A DNA stretch of 64,000 bases from Spiroplasma phoeniceum P40 (GCF_003339775.1 NZ_CP031088.1:1-64000), one strand, 5' to 3'; shown: positions 35,878 to 45,910, numbered from the stretch's first letter. Made by a program: numbers and translations. The notes: a model not told the origin generated them from the sequence alone.

Positions 35878-36333
35878 TTAATTATTATTTTTTTGTTTAT
35901 TTTGTAAATTCATTAATGTTTGATAAAATTTTTTAACGACTTTAAAATCTAAATAAAAATCATCATCTTTGTCTTGTTCCTTATATGTTTCTATATTTTC
36001 TTTTAAATCATTAGTTATTTTTCCTTTTTCATCAAAATTAACAAATATATAGTCATGATAAAAACTTCCCTCAGGAGTTATTTTAAATTCAATACCTGAA
36101 ACATTATCATTTTTATCAAGATAAACAGTAAGAATTTGTATTCAAATATCTTGCTTAATTTTTTTGATTTCTTCAAAAAGTTCTAATATGTTGTGGTTTC
36201 AATTAATATCTTTAAAAAAACCACTTTTTTCGTCTTCTTCGTTATCATTTTCTTCATTATCATCATCTTTGTATATATTAAATTTATCCATAAAATGTTC
36301 TGATTCGGGTTCAAAAATTGCTTGTGGTGCCAT
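35878..36333 (-). CDS. Acidic hypothetical phage protein
   Basis: 151 residues, beginning MAPQAIFEPESEHFMDKF. Residues 15-45 are very acidic (DDDNEENDNEEDEK), then a folded part with WNHNILELFEEIKKIKQDI and beta strands (LTVYLDKNDNVSGIEFKITPEG). It is the last minus-strand gene of prophage B and lies back to back with the lipoprotein gene. Function unknown. Confidence 0.6.
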
Positions 36334-36523
36334 ATATATAATTAACTTCCTTTCTTAAAATTAAAATTGTTTTATAATACTAATATATTATCAAAATAAA
36401 TATTATTTTTGAATATTTATATTTTAATATTTTAATTATATTTTCGATAAATAATCATTAAATTTGCATAATTCATTATATAATTTTTATATAAATAAAA
36501 TATCAAGAAAGGACTGGGTTATT
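36334..36523. promoter_or_regulatory. Divergent spacer upstream of the lipoprotein gene
   Basis: Very AT-rich; holds the RBS AAAGGA (about 36507) for the lipoprotein. Several TATAAT-like stretches are possible, none clearly positioned. Confidence 0.4.
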
Positions 36524-37036
36524 ATGAAAAAATGATTAAGTTTTTTAGGAGCAATTACATTACTAGGAACAAGCACAACAAGTCTAGTTGCTTGTAATAA
36601 TATACCACAATATAACGAAGATGAATTACAACAACTAAAAAAAGAAAACCAAATATACACAAATTGCAAAGAAATAAAAGAAAACTTAGAATGAATTTGC
36701 TCACAAGAAAAACCATTTAATACAGTGGATAATAAATATTATTTTGTAGTGTGGCGTGGTGAAAAAAATGAAGAATGAAAAATTGTTAAATTTTTAAATA
36801 ATAGTAATTTATTAAAAATTGATAATTTTAATAATCGCCAGTTAGAAAAAACGGATTTAGCATATGGAAAGGATTTATATATTAGTAATAATTCTGGTTT
36901 TATTAAATATGTATCAAATTGACAAAGAGATGATGGAGCTTATTTTAAAGCAGTTTATCGTTGAAATGGTGATGAGCAAAAATTACCTGATTTAATTGTT
37001 GATAATAATGGCAATGTAAAAGTTAATAGTGAATAA
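36524..37036 (+). CDS. Prophage-encoded lipoprotein sharing a domain with the phage tail protein
   Basis: 170 residues. A signal peptide with lipobox (MKKWLSFLGAITLLGTSTTS-LVAC) predicts a lipid-anchored surface protein. Residues 74-149 (from VVWRGEKNEEWKIV to RRDDGAYFKAVYRWNG region) are identical, base for base over 227 bp, to residues about 413-487 of the tail protein encoded on the other strand (37566-39185). It is the only + strand gene of prophage B with its own RBS and terminator, as for lysogenic-conversion genes. A self-exclusion or receptor-masking role is inferred. Confidence 0.75.
36745..36971 (+). repeat. Inverted repeat B, left copy (in lipoprotein gene)
   Basis: 227 bp identical by direct comparison to the reverse complement of 37724-37950. 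Identity stops sharply at both ends, although the encoded flanks stay similar on the N-terminal side. Confidence 0.93.
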
Positions 37037-37067
37037 AAAAAGCAATTTTTACTAAATTGCTTTTTTT
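37037..37067. terminator. Terminator between lipoprotein and minus-strand genes
   Basis: AGCAATTT and AAATTGCT pair around TTACT, flanked by A and T runs; can act in both directions. Confidence 0.8.
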
Positions 37068-37074
37068 AATTTAT

Positions 37075-37287
37075 TTAATTTTCTTTTTCATCATCTTTTT
37101 TAATTATTTTGTTGATATTATTTTCTTTATTTTCATCTAACAAAATACATTCATTATTAATTTTTTCTTTTAATTTTAGCATTAGTTTATTAATTTCAGT
37201 GAATAAAATTGGCAATCCCAATGTTAAACCGTGAACTATTCAATATGCTAATCGTAGAAAAAATAACTTAGTCTTTTTCTTTTTCAT
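37075..37287 (-). CDS. Small membrane-associated phage protein
   Basis: 70 residues: a basic start (MKKKKTKLFFLRLAYWIVHG), a hydrophobic segment (about residues 8-32) and a charged tail (ENNINKIIKKDDEKEN). It overlaps the preceding gene by 20 bases. One predicted membrane segment with a charged tail suggests a holin-like or accessory role. Unknown. Confidence 0.5.
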
Positions 37288-37549
37288 TTTTATTACCATC
37301 CTTATTTTTTTGTCTGATATTTATTTTATTGTTATTAGCAAGTTTGTTATTTATGATTGTAATAACATCTAATTTTGTATTAATATTATTAATTTCAATT
37401 TTAATATCATTTATTTTTTCTTTTAATTCTTTGTTTTCATCTCTGATTTTTTGCTGTTTTTTACTCAAAATAGTTGCCGTTATGCCGGTTGTTCCACCAG
37501 TAAAAAGTGATATAACCAAAACAATAATTTCTAAAATAGTTTCACTCAT
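37268..37549 (-). CDS. Holin-like membrane protein
   Basis: 93 residues. N-terminal membrane segment (ILEIIVLVISLFTGGTTGITATIL), then a coiled coil (residues about 30-70) and a highly charged end (KNKDGNKNEKEKD). This resembles small phage holins, although the host has no peptidoglycan. It starts about 17 bases after the tail protein's stop, so it is probably in the late operon. Confidence 0.5.
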   Translation of the reverse strand: MSETILEIIVLVISLFTGGTTGITATILSKKQQKIRDENKELKEKINDIKIEINNINTKLDVITIINNKLANNNKINIRQKNKDGNKNEKEKD

Positions 37550-37565
37550 TTTTTAATTCTCCTTA

Positions 37566-39185
37566 TTATCAAATTAATGGTTCTCAACTTCCAAACGATA
37601 GCAAACCAATAGCGGCTGTTGTCACAATACCACGCTGTGCTTTATCTCATGTTTTAAAATCTTTTCATACTCAAAATTTAATCATCCCACCATCATATTT
37701 TAATATCGGTGATCATTCTTCTCCACCATTTCAACGATAAACTGCTTTAAAATAAGCTCCATCATCTCTTTGTCAATTTGATACATATTTAATAAAACCA
37801 GAATTATTACTAATATATAAATCCTTTCCATATGCTAAATCCGTTTTTTCTAACTGGCGATTATTAAAATTATCAATTTTTAATAAATTACTATTATTTA
37901 AAAATTTAACAATTTTTCATTCTTCATTTTTTTCACCACGCCACACTACATAATATCATTTATTATCAGTTGTTTTAAATGGTTGTTCGTCTGGTGTCAT
38001 TTCTTTTAATCTGCTTTTGACATATTTGACGCTGCTTTCTATTTTGTAGGGCATTTCTCTAATTCTTTTGTCTAGTTGTGCTGTTTTTTGATCCATTTTT
38101 TCCATTTCTTTGGTTCATTTTTTATTGAATTCTTCTTTTTTTTCTTGGGCATATTCACAAAAATTAATAAAATTGCTAGGGTCTTTGATTGATTGATAAC
38201 GAATGGGAACTCGTGCGGTATATTCTCAATTAAAGGATTTTATTTTTTCGCCTTTTAGGGGTAAATTAAAACTAAGGATAGGGAATTCATAAATTCCGTC
38301 TTTATGTCTTGTGTTTAAGTTATCTTGGGTTAATCTTCCTTTGTCTGTTCATACAAAATATTCGCTAGCACATTTATTTTGATAAATTGCTTGGTATTTA
38401 AAATCATTTACTTGATTAATGTTATCGATTATGGCTGTTGCTATTGTTTTTGAATTATCGTTTCAAGTCATGGCACTTTTAATATTTTTTCATGGTTTGT
38501 TTTCTTCTTCGTTGGTTTTTTCAAAATAGAATTTATTGTCAATTTCGCTTGGTTCAACTTCGTCAATTTTAGTGTTAATGGGACATTGTTCTAATAATTC
38601 TGTTAATTTTTCAATTTGTTCGCTTTTGTTTTCTCCTAAACTTTCAATAAATTTTTTATTAATATATTGGTAGTTTTCATCTGGGTTGTCTATATCGGGG
38701 ATTGGATATACTAATGGTGCTTTTGACATATCTATTTTAATTGTTAAAAATATTGTTGTTGTTGTTTCTGCTTGGTTTTTTGCATACGGTATTAAGTCGT
38801 TGATATCGTTTGTGGTGTTGTTTTCTACTTTAATCATTCTTCCGCAAATGCTTAAATAAAAAAATGGTATTTCTTTGTTTCCTTTTTTTGTTTTTATTTT
38901 TGCTTGAATTCCGTTGTCTTCATATTTGAATTCTGCTTCTAAGTTTTCTTGTTCGCCAAATCCGTAAAATAAAAAACCAGTTGAATTGTTATCACATAGT
39001 TTTAACATTTCTTCGTTATAATTATCGCTATTACCCAATAAGTTTATAGCGTTTTTATTGCTTAATTCTTTATTAGCATAGTAGGGGATTGTTTGGTTTC
39101 TTAATAAAAAATCGTAATATATTGCTTGGTCGCGGTCTGTTAAATAATCTTCTGTATTGTCAAATGTTATAAATCTAAATGCCAT
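37566..39185 (-). CDS. Tail-tip/baseplate protein carrying the shared variable domain
   Basis: 539 residues with many TGA Trp codons. The N-terminal part (to about residue 110) has GRMIKVENNT, related to GRIIEIEEDT in the upstream gene, suggesting a common virion-attachment fold. A coiled coil (about 370-400) precedes the shared domain (residues about 413-487), and a hydrophobic stretch (GIVTTAAIGLLSFG) lies near the end. This build fits a tail fibre or receptor-binding protein. It faces the lipoprotein gene that carries an identical domain. Confidence 0.65.
37724..37950 (-). repeat. Inverted repeat B, right copy (in tail protein gene)
   Basis: Identical partner of 36745-36971, in the same reading frame relative to its gene. 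The two copies enclose about 750 bases holding both gene ends and two small genes. Confidence 0.93.
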
Positions 39186-39200
39186 TTTTTTGCCTCTCTT

Positions 39201-39803
39201 TTATAAATATTTTTTTTCTAATTTATTAGATGTTTTATCTCATTCACTATGTAATGCGTTATTAGCAATCATTTTTTTATTTATTGTTTCTTTAATGTTG
39301 TTAAAATTATTGTTTAGATTGTTGTTTAGTTTTGTGTGTGGTTTTAAGTCTTCTCAATATTTTTGATTTTCTTTTATATTGTAAATTGTGTTATTTTGTA
39401 ATTGATAGGTAAATAATTCAATATCATAGCTTCATTCTTCGTTTTTAATATCTTCTCATGATAAATTACTTTCATTTAATAATTCGTTTGTTAGTGTTTT
39501 AATTTCATTCTTTTTTGTTCTTAAATTAATATTAAAAATAATTTTTTTAATTGAATTTCCACTGGTTGCTTGTAATTCATATTCTGTGTCTTCTTCAATT
39601 TCAATAATTCGCCCATAAATTAATATATATGTTTGATTAAAAACAACTTTATTTCCAAGGTGTCTTTTTATTAACTTTTTTTCTTCGTTTAAAAAAATAA
39701 TATTTTTATCTTTAACAAAAAAACTAGCAAAAAAATCTTGAATAATTCCATCATCACACGCTTCTACATTACAATTAGGAAATGTTTTTAAAACTATTGC
39801 CAT
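39201..39803 (-). CDS. Baseplate/tail-associated protein
   Basis: 200 residues. MAIVLKTFPNCNVEACDDGII, followed by YILIYGRIIEIEEDTEYELQ, matches the N-terminal fold of the next gene (37566-39185), so both probably attach to the tail tip in the same way. The rest is helical and Asn/Lys-rich. It starts about 90 bases below promoter copy 1. Confidence 0.6.
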
Positions 39804-39893
39804 AATTTAACCACCTTATTATTTTCATTATTATCTAACATAAAAAATCACCAGCCTTAACAATAATAATTAACCCCATCATTTATTGTCGTC

Positions 39894-39928
39894 GTGATGA
39901 TACCGTCATTAAAAATATTTGTCAAATA
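39894..39928 (-). promoter_or_regulatory. Phage promoter, copy 1
   Basis: Minus strand TTGACA (39920-39925), 17-bp spacer, TATCAT (39897-39902). Drives the tail-tip genes to its left. Confidence 0.8.
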
Positions 39929-39932
39929 AAAA

Positions 39933-39954
39933 AAGACAATTTATATTGTCTTTA
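39933..39954 (-). terminator. Terminator just upstream of promoter copy 1
   Basis: AAAGACAAT and ATTGTCTTT on the minus strand, followed by a T run; isolates copy 1 from upstream transcription. Confidence 0.75.
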
Positions 39955-39974
39955 AAATAATTTATGTTATAATA

Positions 39975-40150
39975 TATACAAATTTGTACTTATTCAGTCG
40001 TAACAAATTCCTTAAATATTATGTGAATAATCTTCTTGTCTGCCTGTTTGTGGTTGTCTAGGGGAACTCGGTTATGAGTTAAATTCATTCAAGTAGTTCA
40101 ACATTATTTATTTACTATAATACGACTGAATAAATACAAATTTTTTTAAT
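39975..40150. ncRNA. Candidate structured RNA closed by a long stem
   Basis: About 20 bases at 39982-40002 (with TTATTCAGTCGTA) pair with 40120-40141 (TACGACTGAATAA) with about one mismatch, enclosing about 115 nt that include the only G+C-rich stretch here. On the + strand a TATAAT (near 39969) precedes and a T7 run follows; on the minus strand it lies below promoter copy 2. Either strand could be transcribed. No known family recognised. Confidence 0.5.
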
Positions 40151-40210
40151 TTTAATAATTATAATTAGTATTGTTTAATTTTCAATAAGTAATAATTATT
40201 ACTTATTATC

Positions 40211-40245
40211 GTGATGATACCGTCATTAAAATTATTTGTCAAATA
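40211..40245 (-). promoter_or_regulatory. Phage promoter, copy 2
   Basis: Minus strand TTGACA (40237-40242), 17-bp spacer, TATCAT (40214-40219). Points into the structured RNA and its terminator. Confidence 0.75.
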
Positions 40246-40282
40246 AACAAATAAAAAAATAGATATTAAATCTCTTTTTTAT

Positions 40283-40687
40283 TTAAAAATTTATTTTTTT
40301 TATTTTTATTTTATTTTTTTGTTTTAATTCTTTAATTTTATTTATTAAATTAATTTCAAAGAACTCACTATCCATTTTAAATTTAAATTCAACTTCTTCA
40401 AATTCATTAAAATCTTCTATTGATAATAAGTATATCTGATCACACTTAATATATCCATCTTTAACATTTCCATGTTTTAATGAATAATCTAAATTTTCTA
40501 TTTTATTTTTTTTTTCTATTTTATGTTTTTCATCTTTATATGTAGACATTGGTAAAATTGCTATTTCAGATTCATAATAACCTAAAATACACATATATCT
40601 GTTTTCTAAAATAAAATTATCTATTGAACGAAATTTTTTTCCAATATGAATAATTCCACCTATGATGATATTTTTAATACTAATCAT
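40283..40687 (-). CDS. Probable PanT-type toxin, MazF/PemK-like
   Basis: 134 residues. The start (IIIGGIIHIG, then NRYMCILGYYESEIAILPMST) resembles the first strands and Arg-containing loop of MazF/PemK toxins, and VKDGYIKCDQIYLLSIEDF resembles their late strand (the usual SYV-R-D-K-I). It overlaps the Panacea-domain gene by 8 bases (ATGATTAG), a typical toxin-antitoxin junction. MazF relatives cut mRNA; activity here is inferred. The hairpin at 40257-40283 can end the transcript. Confidence 0.55.
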   Translation of the reverse strand: MISIKNIIIGGIIHIGKKFRSIDNFILENRYMCILGYYESEIAILPMSTYKDEKHKIEKKNKIENLDYSLKHGNVKDGYIKCDQIYLLSIEDFNEFEEVEFKFKMDSEFFEINLINKIKELKQKNKIKIKKINF

Positions 40688-41186
40688 ACCGTATTGTACT
40701 TAAATCTAATAATGTATAATTTTTTATTCCTAATAATTTAAATAAATCATTTTTAGAGTAATAATTTATAATTTTTTCATCACTAATATTTTTATTTTTT
40801 GGGGTTTCTTTTCATGGATCACATTCATGTGAAAAATCAATTAGTTTAGTTGTTGAAAATTTATTTAATTCAAATAATAATGAATCTAATTCTATTTTTT
40901 CTAAATTAGTTATTTTATTCAATTTTACTTTGTTTTTTGGAACTTCAATAGGTTTGTCTCTATATTTTTTATATTTACTATAAATGTTTTTAATTACTGG
41001 TCCTAGATCTCATCTTTCAAATTTATCATTAAAAAGTTTTTGTTGTTTGTTAACTAAAAAATATACATATATAAAATAAAGACTTTTTTGCAATTTTAAT
41101 TGTGTAATTTCACATTTATGTTCAACACCGTTATTAATTTCATAAATACGCTGTATTATGTATTCGCTTAATTTATATGCTTTCAT
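40680..41186 (-). CDS. Panacea-domain (DUF4065) antitoxin
   Basis: 168 residues. The domain is clear: ITQLKLQKSLYFIYVYFLV at the start, FERWDLGPVIKNIYSKYKKY in the middle, and TKLIDFSHECDPWKE later, matching the DUF4065/SocA-like pattern LQKLLYF..W..GPV..YS.H....W. Panacea proteins neutralise many unrelated toxins and are often prophage-borne. The downstream overlapping gene is the likely partner. AAAGGAA precedes the ATG. Confidence 0.8.
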
Positions 41187-41269
41187 TTTTTTATTTCCTT
41201 TCTGATAAATATAATTAATTATATAATAAAAATAAAATATTGTTGCATATATTTTAATTTAATTAAATA

Positions 41270-41296
41270 AAAAAAGAGATATTAAATCTCTTTTTT
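41270..41296. terminator. Terminator between promoter copy 3 and the TA pair
   Basis: AGAGATATTAAATCTCT with flanking A and T runs, active in both directions. The same stem type recurs at 40257, 41655 and 52557. Confidence 0.7.
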
Positions 41297-41299
41297 GTA

Positions 41300-41436
41300 T
41301 TGCTTAATAACTATTATATCTAGTTTTCATTCAATAGTTAATTTAAGGGTTAAAAAATAAGTAAAATCCCTTTTGGTTTACGAGTAAAAGCAATAGAACA
41401 CCATAGATATTCTTACAACTAGAAACATAACTTATT
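41300..41436 (-). ncRNA. Candidate small RNA below promoter copy 3
   Basis: Between the promoter and the terminator at 41270-41296 there is no gene, but CTAGTT and AACTAG can close a loop and there are smaller inner hairpins. It may be a small RNA or the leader of the toxin-antitoxin operon. Confidence 0.4.
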
Positions 41437-41440
41437 TGTG

Positions 41441-41475
41441 GTGATGATACCGTCATTAAAAATATTTGTCAAATA
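41441..41475 (-). promoter_or_regulatory. Phage promoter, copy 3
   Basis: Minus strand TTGACA (41467-41472), 17-bp spacer, TATCAT (41444-41449). Upstream of the candidate small RNA and the TA pair. Confidence 0.75.
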
Positions 41476-41559
41476 TATAATAAATGAAAATTTGTATATA
41501 TAATACCATATTTTTTTATTTTTCCTTTAATTTTATAAAAACATGCTATAATTAAATAG

Positions 41560-41690
41560 CAAGTGATGTTGCGAGTTATTCTAGGTTCTACTTGCAAGTT
41601 TAAATAAAGAAAAGAAACCTTGCCAGTCAATAGTCTGTGCAATACTATAAATAAAAAAAAGAGATTTAATATCTCTTTTTTTATATTTAC
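41560..41690 (+). ncRNA. Candidate small RNA on the + strand
   Basis: TGCTATAAT, an extended -10, lies just upstream (about 41543-41553). The RNA would start with a hairpin (GCAAGTG...TACTTGC) and end at a strong terminator (AGAGATTTAATATCTCT, then T7, about 41655-41685). No ORF with an RBS is present. Confidence 0.45.
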
Positions 41691-41701
41691 TTTTTATTAA
41701 A

Positions 41702-41792
41702 TGGCGGAACAGGAGAGACTCGAACTCTCACATCGGTTACCCGACCTAACATCTTAGCAGGATGTCCTCTTGTCCAATTTGAGTACTGTTCC
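41702..41792 (-). tRNA. tRNA-Ser (anticodon GCU)
   Basis: Acceptor GGAACAG pairs with CTGTTCC, followed by G and an encoded CCA. D-stem CTC/GAG, anticodon stem ACATC/GATGT with loop CTGCTAA (anticodon GCT), a long variable arm typical of serine tRNAs, and T-arm GAGAGTTCGAGTCTCTC. It reads AGC and AGU. It lies within the late region of prophage B, so it is probably phage-carried. Residues 41793-41939 hold no gene. Confidence 0.93.
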
Positions 41793-41939
41793 ATATAGAA
41801 ATACTAAAAATGTCATTTATAGTAAATCATTTTAATATTTACCTATATTCTTTCTATTTTTTCTCATTAATTATATAAAATATAATTGCTTGTAAATACC
41901 TTTATTACTTGTTTTAAGGGGCATATTAGTTAATAAATG

Positions 41940-42677
41940 TTAAAACTTACTTCATAATCTTACTTGGCCGAATATTAGAGTAATTGTGTTTTTATTGCTT
42001 TCTAAAATTATCCCAGATAAAATGCTGTTATATTCTTTATTGTTAAATAATAGGGTAAATTTATCTCTTAATTGTAAATTGTTTAAATTTAAAATATTGT
42101 TATCTTTTGTGATATCAAATTTTATGAGGTGTGAGTATTCACTTAACTTAAATTCTTGATTGCTAATAGTTATAATATTTTCTAAGGTAAAGTCTTTTTC
42201 TTCTAATTCATAAATTTTATTTTTTATTAAATTATTTTGTAAATTATTATTATTATTATTTTCATCATAAGAGATTGTATTATTTTTTAATAAGTTTGCT
42301 CTTGTGTAACTGCTTGAGTTGTTTTTTTGGTAAAAATCAATTCTGTTGATACTTTTTTGGTTTAATTCTTCAATTTCTATATTTGTAATACATTTAATAT
42401 TATCTTTTACTTTATAATTATTTAATTTGATATCTTCTTGTCCATCTTTGCAAATGTCACAATTTAAAAAAAAATTTTTTAAATCAATATTAAATTTTAA
42501 AAATATATTTGTTATTTTAAATATTTTGTTAATAAATTGATAACAATTAAATTCTTTTTCTTCATTTTCTTCAAAAAATTTAGGATTATTATTATTTTCA
42601 TCATTAATTTTTTTATTAAGTTTAATAAAGGGAAGATTTTTATAAATAATTTTTATTAAAGTAAAAAAATATATCAA
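41940..42677 (-). CDS. Tail protein, hypothetical
   Basis: 245 residues, Asn-rich, last gene of the late tail block before the tRNA. A run of Asn (about residue 150) is followed by a beta-rich end (LNNLQLRDKFTLLFNNKEYN, then IILESNKNTITLIFG). Its ATG overlaps the upstream stop (ATGA). Its position after Dit and the next gene suggests the tail-tip (Tal) area. Confidence 0.5.
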
Positions 42678-43396
42678 CTTTTATTTTTATATATGTTGTA
42701 AATTTTAAAATCAAAAATAGATTCAATATTTTTAGTAGTAAAGGTATATAAATTTTCATCTTTGTTTTTTTCAATATGAGTAATAATTCCAATATATAAT
42801 TGATTTTCGTTATTCAAAATACAAACAATGTCTTCAATTTCAACATTAAGATTATAATAATTATAAGCATTAAAAGTTGATAGTTGCGGGGTATAAATAT
42901 CTAAAAATATCTTATAATTTTCAACAATACAATTATCTTTATAAAATAAAGATCCTTTTTCAAAATCAACTCCAAATATAATTAATTTAGTTCTATTATC
43001 TTGATAAATATTTTTATCTTTTTTAATTTCTAATTTTAATAATTCATCTCTTGCTTTTTGTCTTGCTTTTTCTTCTGCTTCTTGTTGTGCTTTATTAATT
43101 TCAAGCACAATATTAGATAATTCATCAAGATAATCAATCATTAATTTATAATCAGGAATTTGTAATAATCATTCGGCATGTTGAGGATTTAATTTTACAA
43201 CTTCATCAAAATTAATTTTTTCGTCATTAATTTCTTTTGTTAATTCTGATATTTCTTCTTTTAATTCTTGGATTTGTTTTACAATTTCTGCATTTAAAGT
43301 ATTGTTTTTTAATTTATTAATAATTTCTTTTTTATCTTCTCTAATTGCAATTATTTCGTCACTTCAGTGTCTTTTTGTTGAACTTCCTACACCCAT
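42674..43396 (-). CDS. Tail protein downstream of Dit
   Basis: 240 residues in one frame with TGA Trp codons. A coiled coil (residues about 20-75, KEEISELTKEINDEK; and again 95-125, QQEAEEKARQKARDE) leads to a beta-rich C-terminal part (VEIEDIVCILNNENQLYIGIITHIEK). Its position after Dit matches tail-associated (Tal-like) proteins. Confidence 0.5.
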
Positions 43397-43412
43397 TTAA
43401 TTTCTCCTTTTT

Positions 43413-44339
43413 CTAAATTAAAATATATTCTTCAAATTTTTTAATATTAATATTTCCAACTTGTTTGTCTTTTGAAAGGTTAGAAGAATATAAAATATGA
43501 TAGTTTCCTGGTGGAATTTGAATAAAATTAGTGTATTTAAAATCTTGATATTGATATATGTTGTATGATTTTTCGTTTTTTAAATCAACTTTTATAATGC
43601 TTTGAGTTTTTATTCTACTATCTATTATTATTTTTTCATTTTCATTTATTTCAGCATTAATTTTAAGCTCACTTATTAATTTACCATTAATATTTTCTAA
43701 TTTTAAATATGGGTCTTTTGTGGGACCATTGATTGTTATTAGAGTATCTGATGCTAAATAACTATTATTACTAATTTTAATTTTTTCATTATATTGATTG
43801 GTATATTTAATGCGATTTAACTTAAAATAATATTTGTTATTATGTTCATTGTATCTTTTTCCGCTTGTTTTATTTGGTTTAATTTCAAATAATTTATCTT
43901 CTTCTTTTTTTCAGTTAGTTAATTGTTCTAAAATAAAATCAACCTCTAAATCATTATTATTATTCAATTCTGTTTTAATAATACTTTTAATAATTACCTC
44001 ACAATAATATTCCAATTTTGTTTTTTCATTTATTCAAAAACTATAAAATAATAAAAAGGGGGAAGATTTATTATCTAAATTAATATTTAATTTATTAATA
44101 AAATCATTAAATTTACCATAGGGATTTGGGCCTATAAATAATAATTTAAAATTTATTTGATTTAAAGAATGCTTACTATTATTTAAAATAAAATTATTAT
44201 CGATGTTTAAATAATTATTATCAAAATTAATATTTAATCCATTAAATGATAAAATAATGATATTATCTAAATCACATAAATTAATTAAATTATCTTTACT
44301 ATTACTAATTTTAAAAGTTCTAAATGGTAAATTATACAT
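43413..44339 (-). CDS. Distal tail protein (Dit-like)
   Basis: 308 residues. It follows the tape measure gene, the invariable place of Dit in siphoviruses. N-terminal segment MYNLPFRTFKISNSKDNL and ISFNG-like strands, and a C-terminal galectin-like beta region (TLITINGPTKDPYLKLENINGKL; IPPGNYHILYSS) fit the family, where PPG.H.I is common. It forms the hub linking tail tube and baseplate. Confidence 0.7.
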
Positions 44340-44348
44340 ATTTTCTCC

Positions 44349-45896
44349 CTATACTCTATTATTTCATTGCCCTATATATTCGAGTATTTTTTCAGCTCGT
44401 TCTTTATCATTTTCTCCTTCAATAATAATTGTTGGTTTAAATTCATTTTTATTTTCAATTTTATTATAGTTATTAGTTTGGCTTTCTTGGTTAATGTTTT
44501 GTGGTGGTTTATTAAATTTATTATATAATCATACCCCACCAGCAGCTAAGGCAGACAAACTAACTAAAACACCATAAAGAATTGGGTGCTTTGCCATTCC
44601 TAATAAAAGTGTTTTTAATGAACTAATAACATTTATTATTTTTCCAATTGTGTAAACAACAGCCCCCAAACTTGCTGATATTCCCAAAATAATAAAAATA
44701 GTTTTTTTGGTTGTATCATTAAACATATTAAAAAAATTTGTTATTCCTTTAATAATTGGTATTAAACTGACTTCTAAAAAAGAAACCAAAGACTCAAACA
44801 CGGGTAATAGGGCGGATGCTAAATTCATTTTTGTAATATTAATAACATGTTTAAATTCATTTCATTTTTTATTTAATATTGTTGTTTTGTCAACATTTTC
44901 ATTTGAAACAATACCTAAATCTTTAATGTTGTTTGTCATTTTTTTAATTTCTTGATCTGATAAGGCAAGCATTGGAATAAGGTTTTTTCCTAACTTAGAA
45001 CCAAAAATATCCATTATTAAATTATTTTTTTCAGTTTCATCACTTATTTGTTCTAATGATTTTTTTAATTCTAAAAAAATAGTTCCTGTATCTTTTAAAG
45101 ATCCCTCATTATTTTTAATGTTAATTCCTAATTTATTAAAAGCTTCTGTTGTTTCATTTGATATTCCATAAGAAATAGCACTAATACCTTGTCGTAATTT
45201 TTTAAAACTCTTTTCTAATTCTTCGCTAGTAATTCCAGTTCTTTTTGCAATATAACGAAATATTTGTAAGTTTTCTGCTGTTATACCAATTTCTTTTGAT
45301 GTTTTTTTAAGCTCACCAGCATATTTGGCGGTATCAACAGTTATTTTTGTTAAAATTCCTTTGATTGCTAAAATGGGTATTGTAATATGTGTGCTTAATT
45401 TTTTTCCGATTTCTTGACACTTTGTTCCAAATTCTTCAAATTTTTTAAAGGGAATATTTTTTATTTCTTGGGCAGTATTTTTTAATTTCTCATTAAAGTT
45501 GTTTAGACTGCGATTAGATGCATCAATATTTATTTTTGTATATTCATATTCTTTATTTAATTTATTTTGTTTTTGTATTAATTTTTCTTTTTCGGCAGTA
45601 TCGTTTGTTTTTGATAATGCTTCTTGTGTTTCTAAAATGGCTTTATTTAATTGATTATATTTTTCAATTAAAAGTTCTTTTTTTTCTGAAATATTATCAA
45701 TGATATTTTTATATTCATTAAATTTTTCATTTAAAATATCAATTTCATCACCGTTTTTAAATTTTAAATTATTATCAAAATTTTTTAATTTAGATCCTGA
45801 TAGTTTTATGTTATCGGCTATTTTTTTAAAATTGTTATTTAATTCTAAAACATTACTATCAAGAGTTATGCTCATTCCTTTAATTTCTTTTGCCAT
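44349..45896 (-). CDS. Tail tape measure protein
   Basis: 515 residues with TGA Trp codons. A long coiled coil fills residues about 15-160. The middle (AGELKKTSKEIGITAENLQIF and FNKLGINIKNNEGSLKDTGTIF) is the classic TP901-type tape measure domain. Hydrophobic helices lie near residues 375-400 and 410-450. Short for a tape measure, so the tail is probably short (on the order of 75 nm at 0.15 nm per residue; inference). Confidence 0.85.
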
Positions 45897-45910
45897 AATT
45901 AACTATTCCT

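Larger units (their letters stand above)
39846..39962. repeat. 115-bp intergenic repeat, copy 1 (promoter and leader)
   Basis: Nearly identical to 51483-51596. It contains the phage promoter, the leader that reads ATAAATGATGGGGTTAAT on the minus strand, and a terminator hairpin at its right end. Confidence 0.85.
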
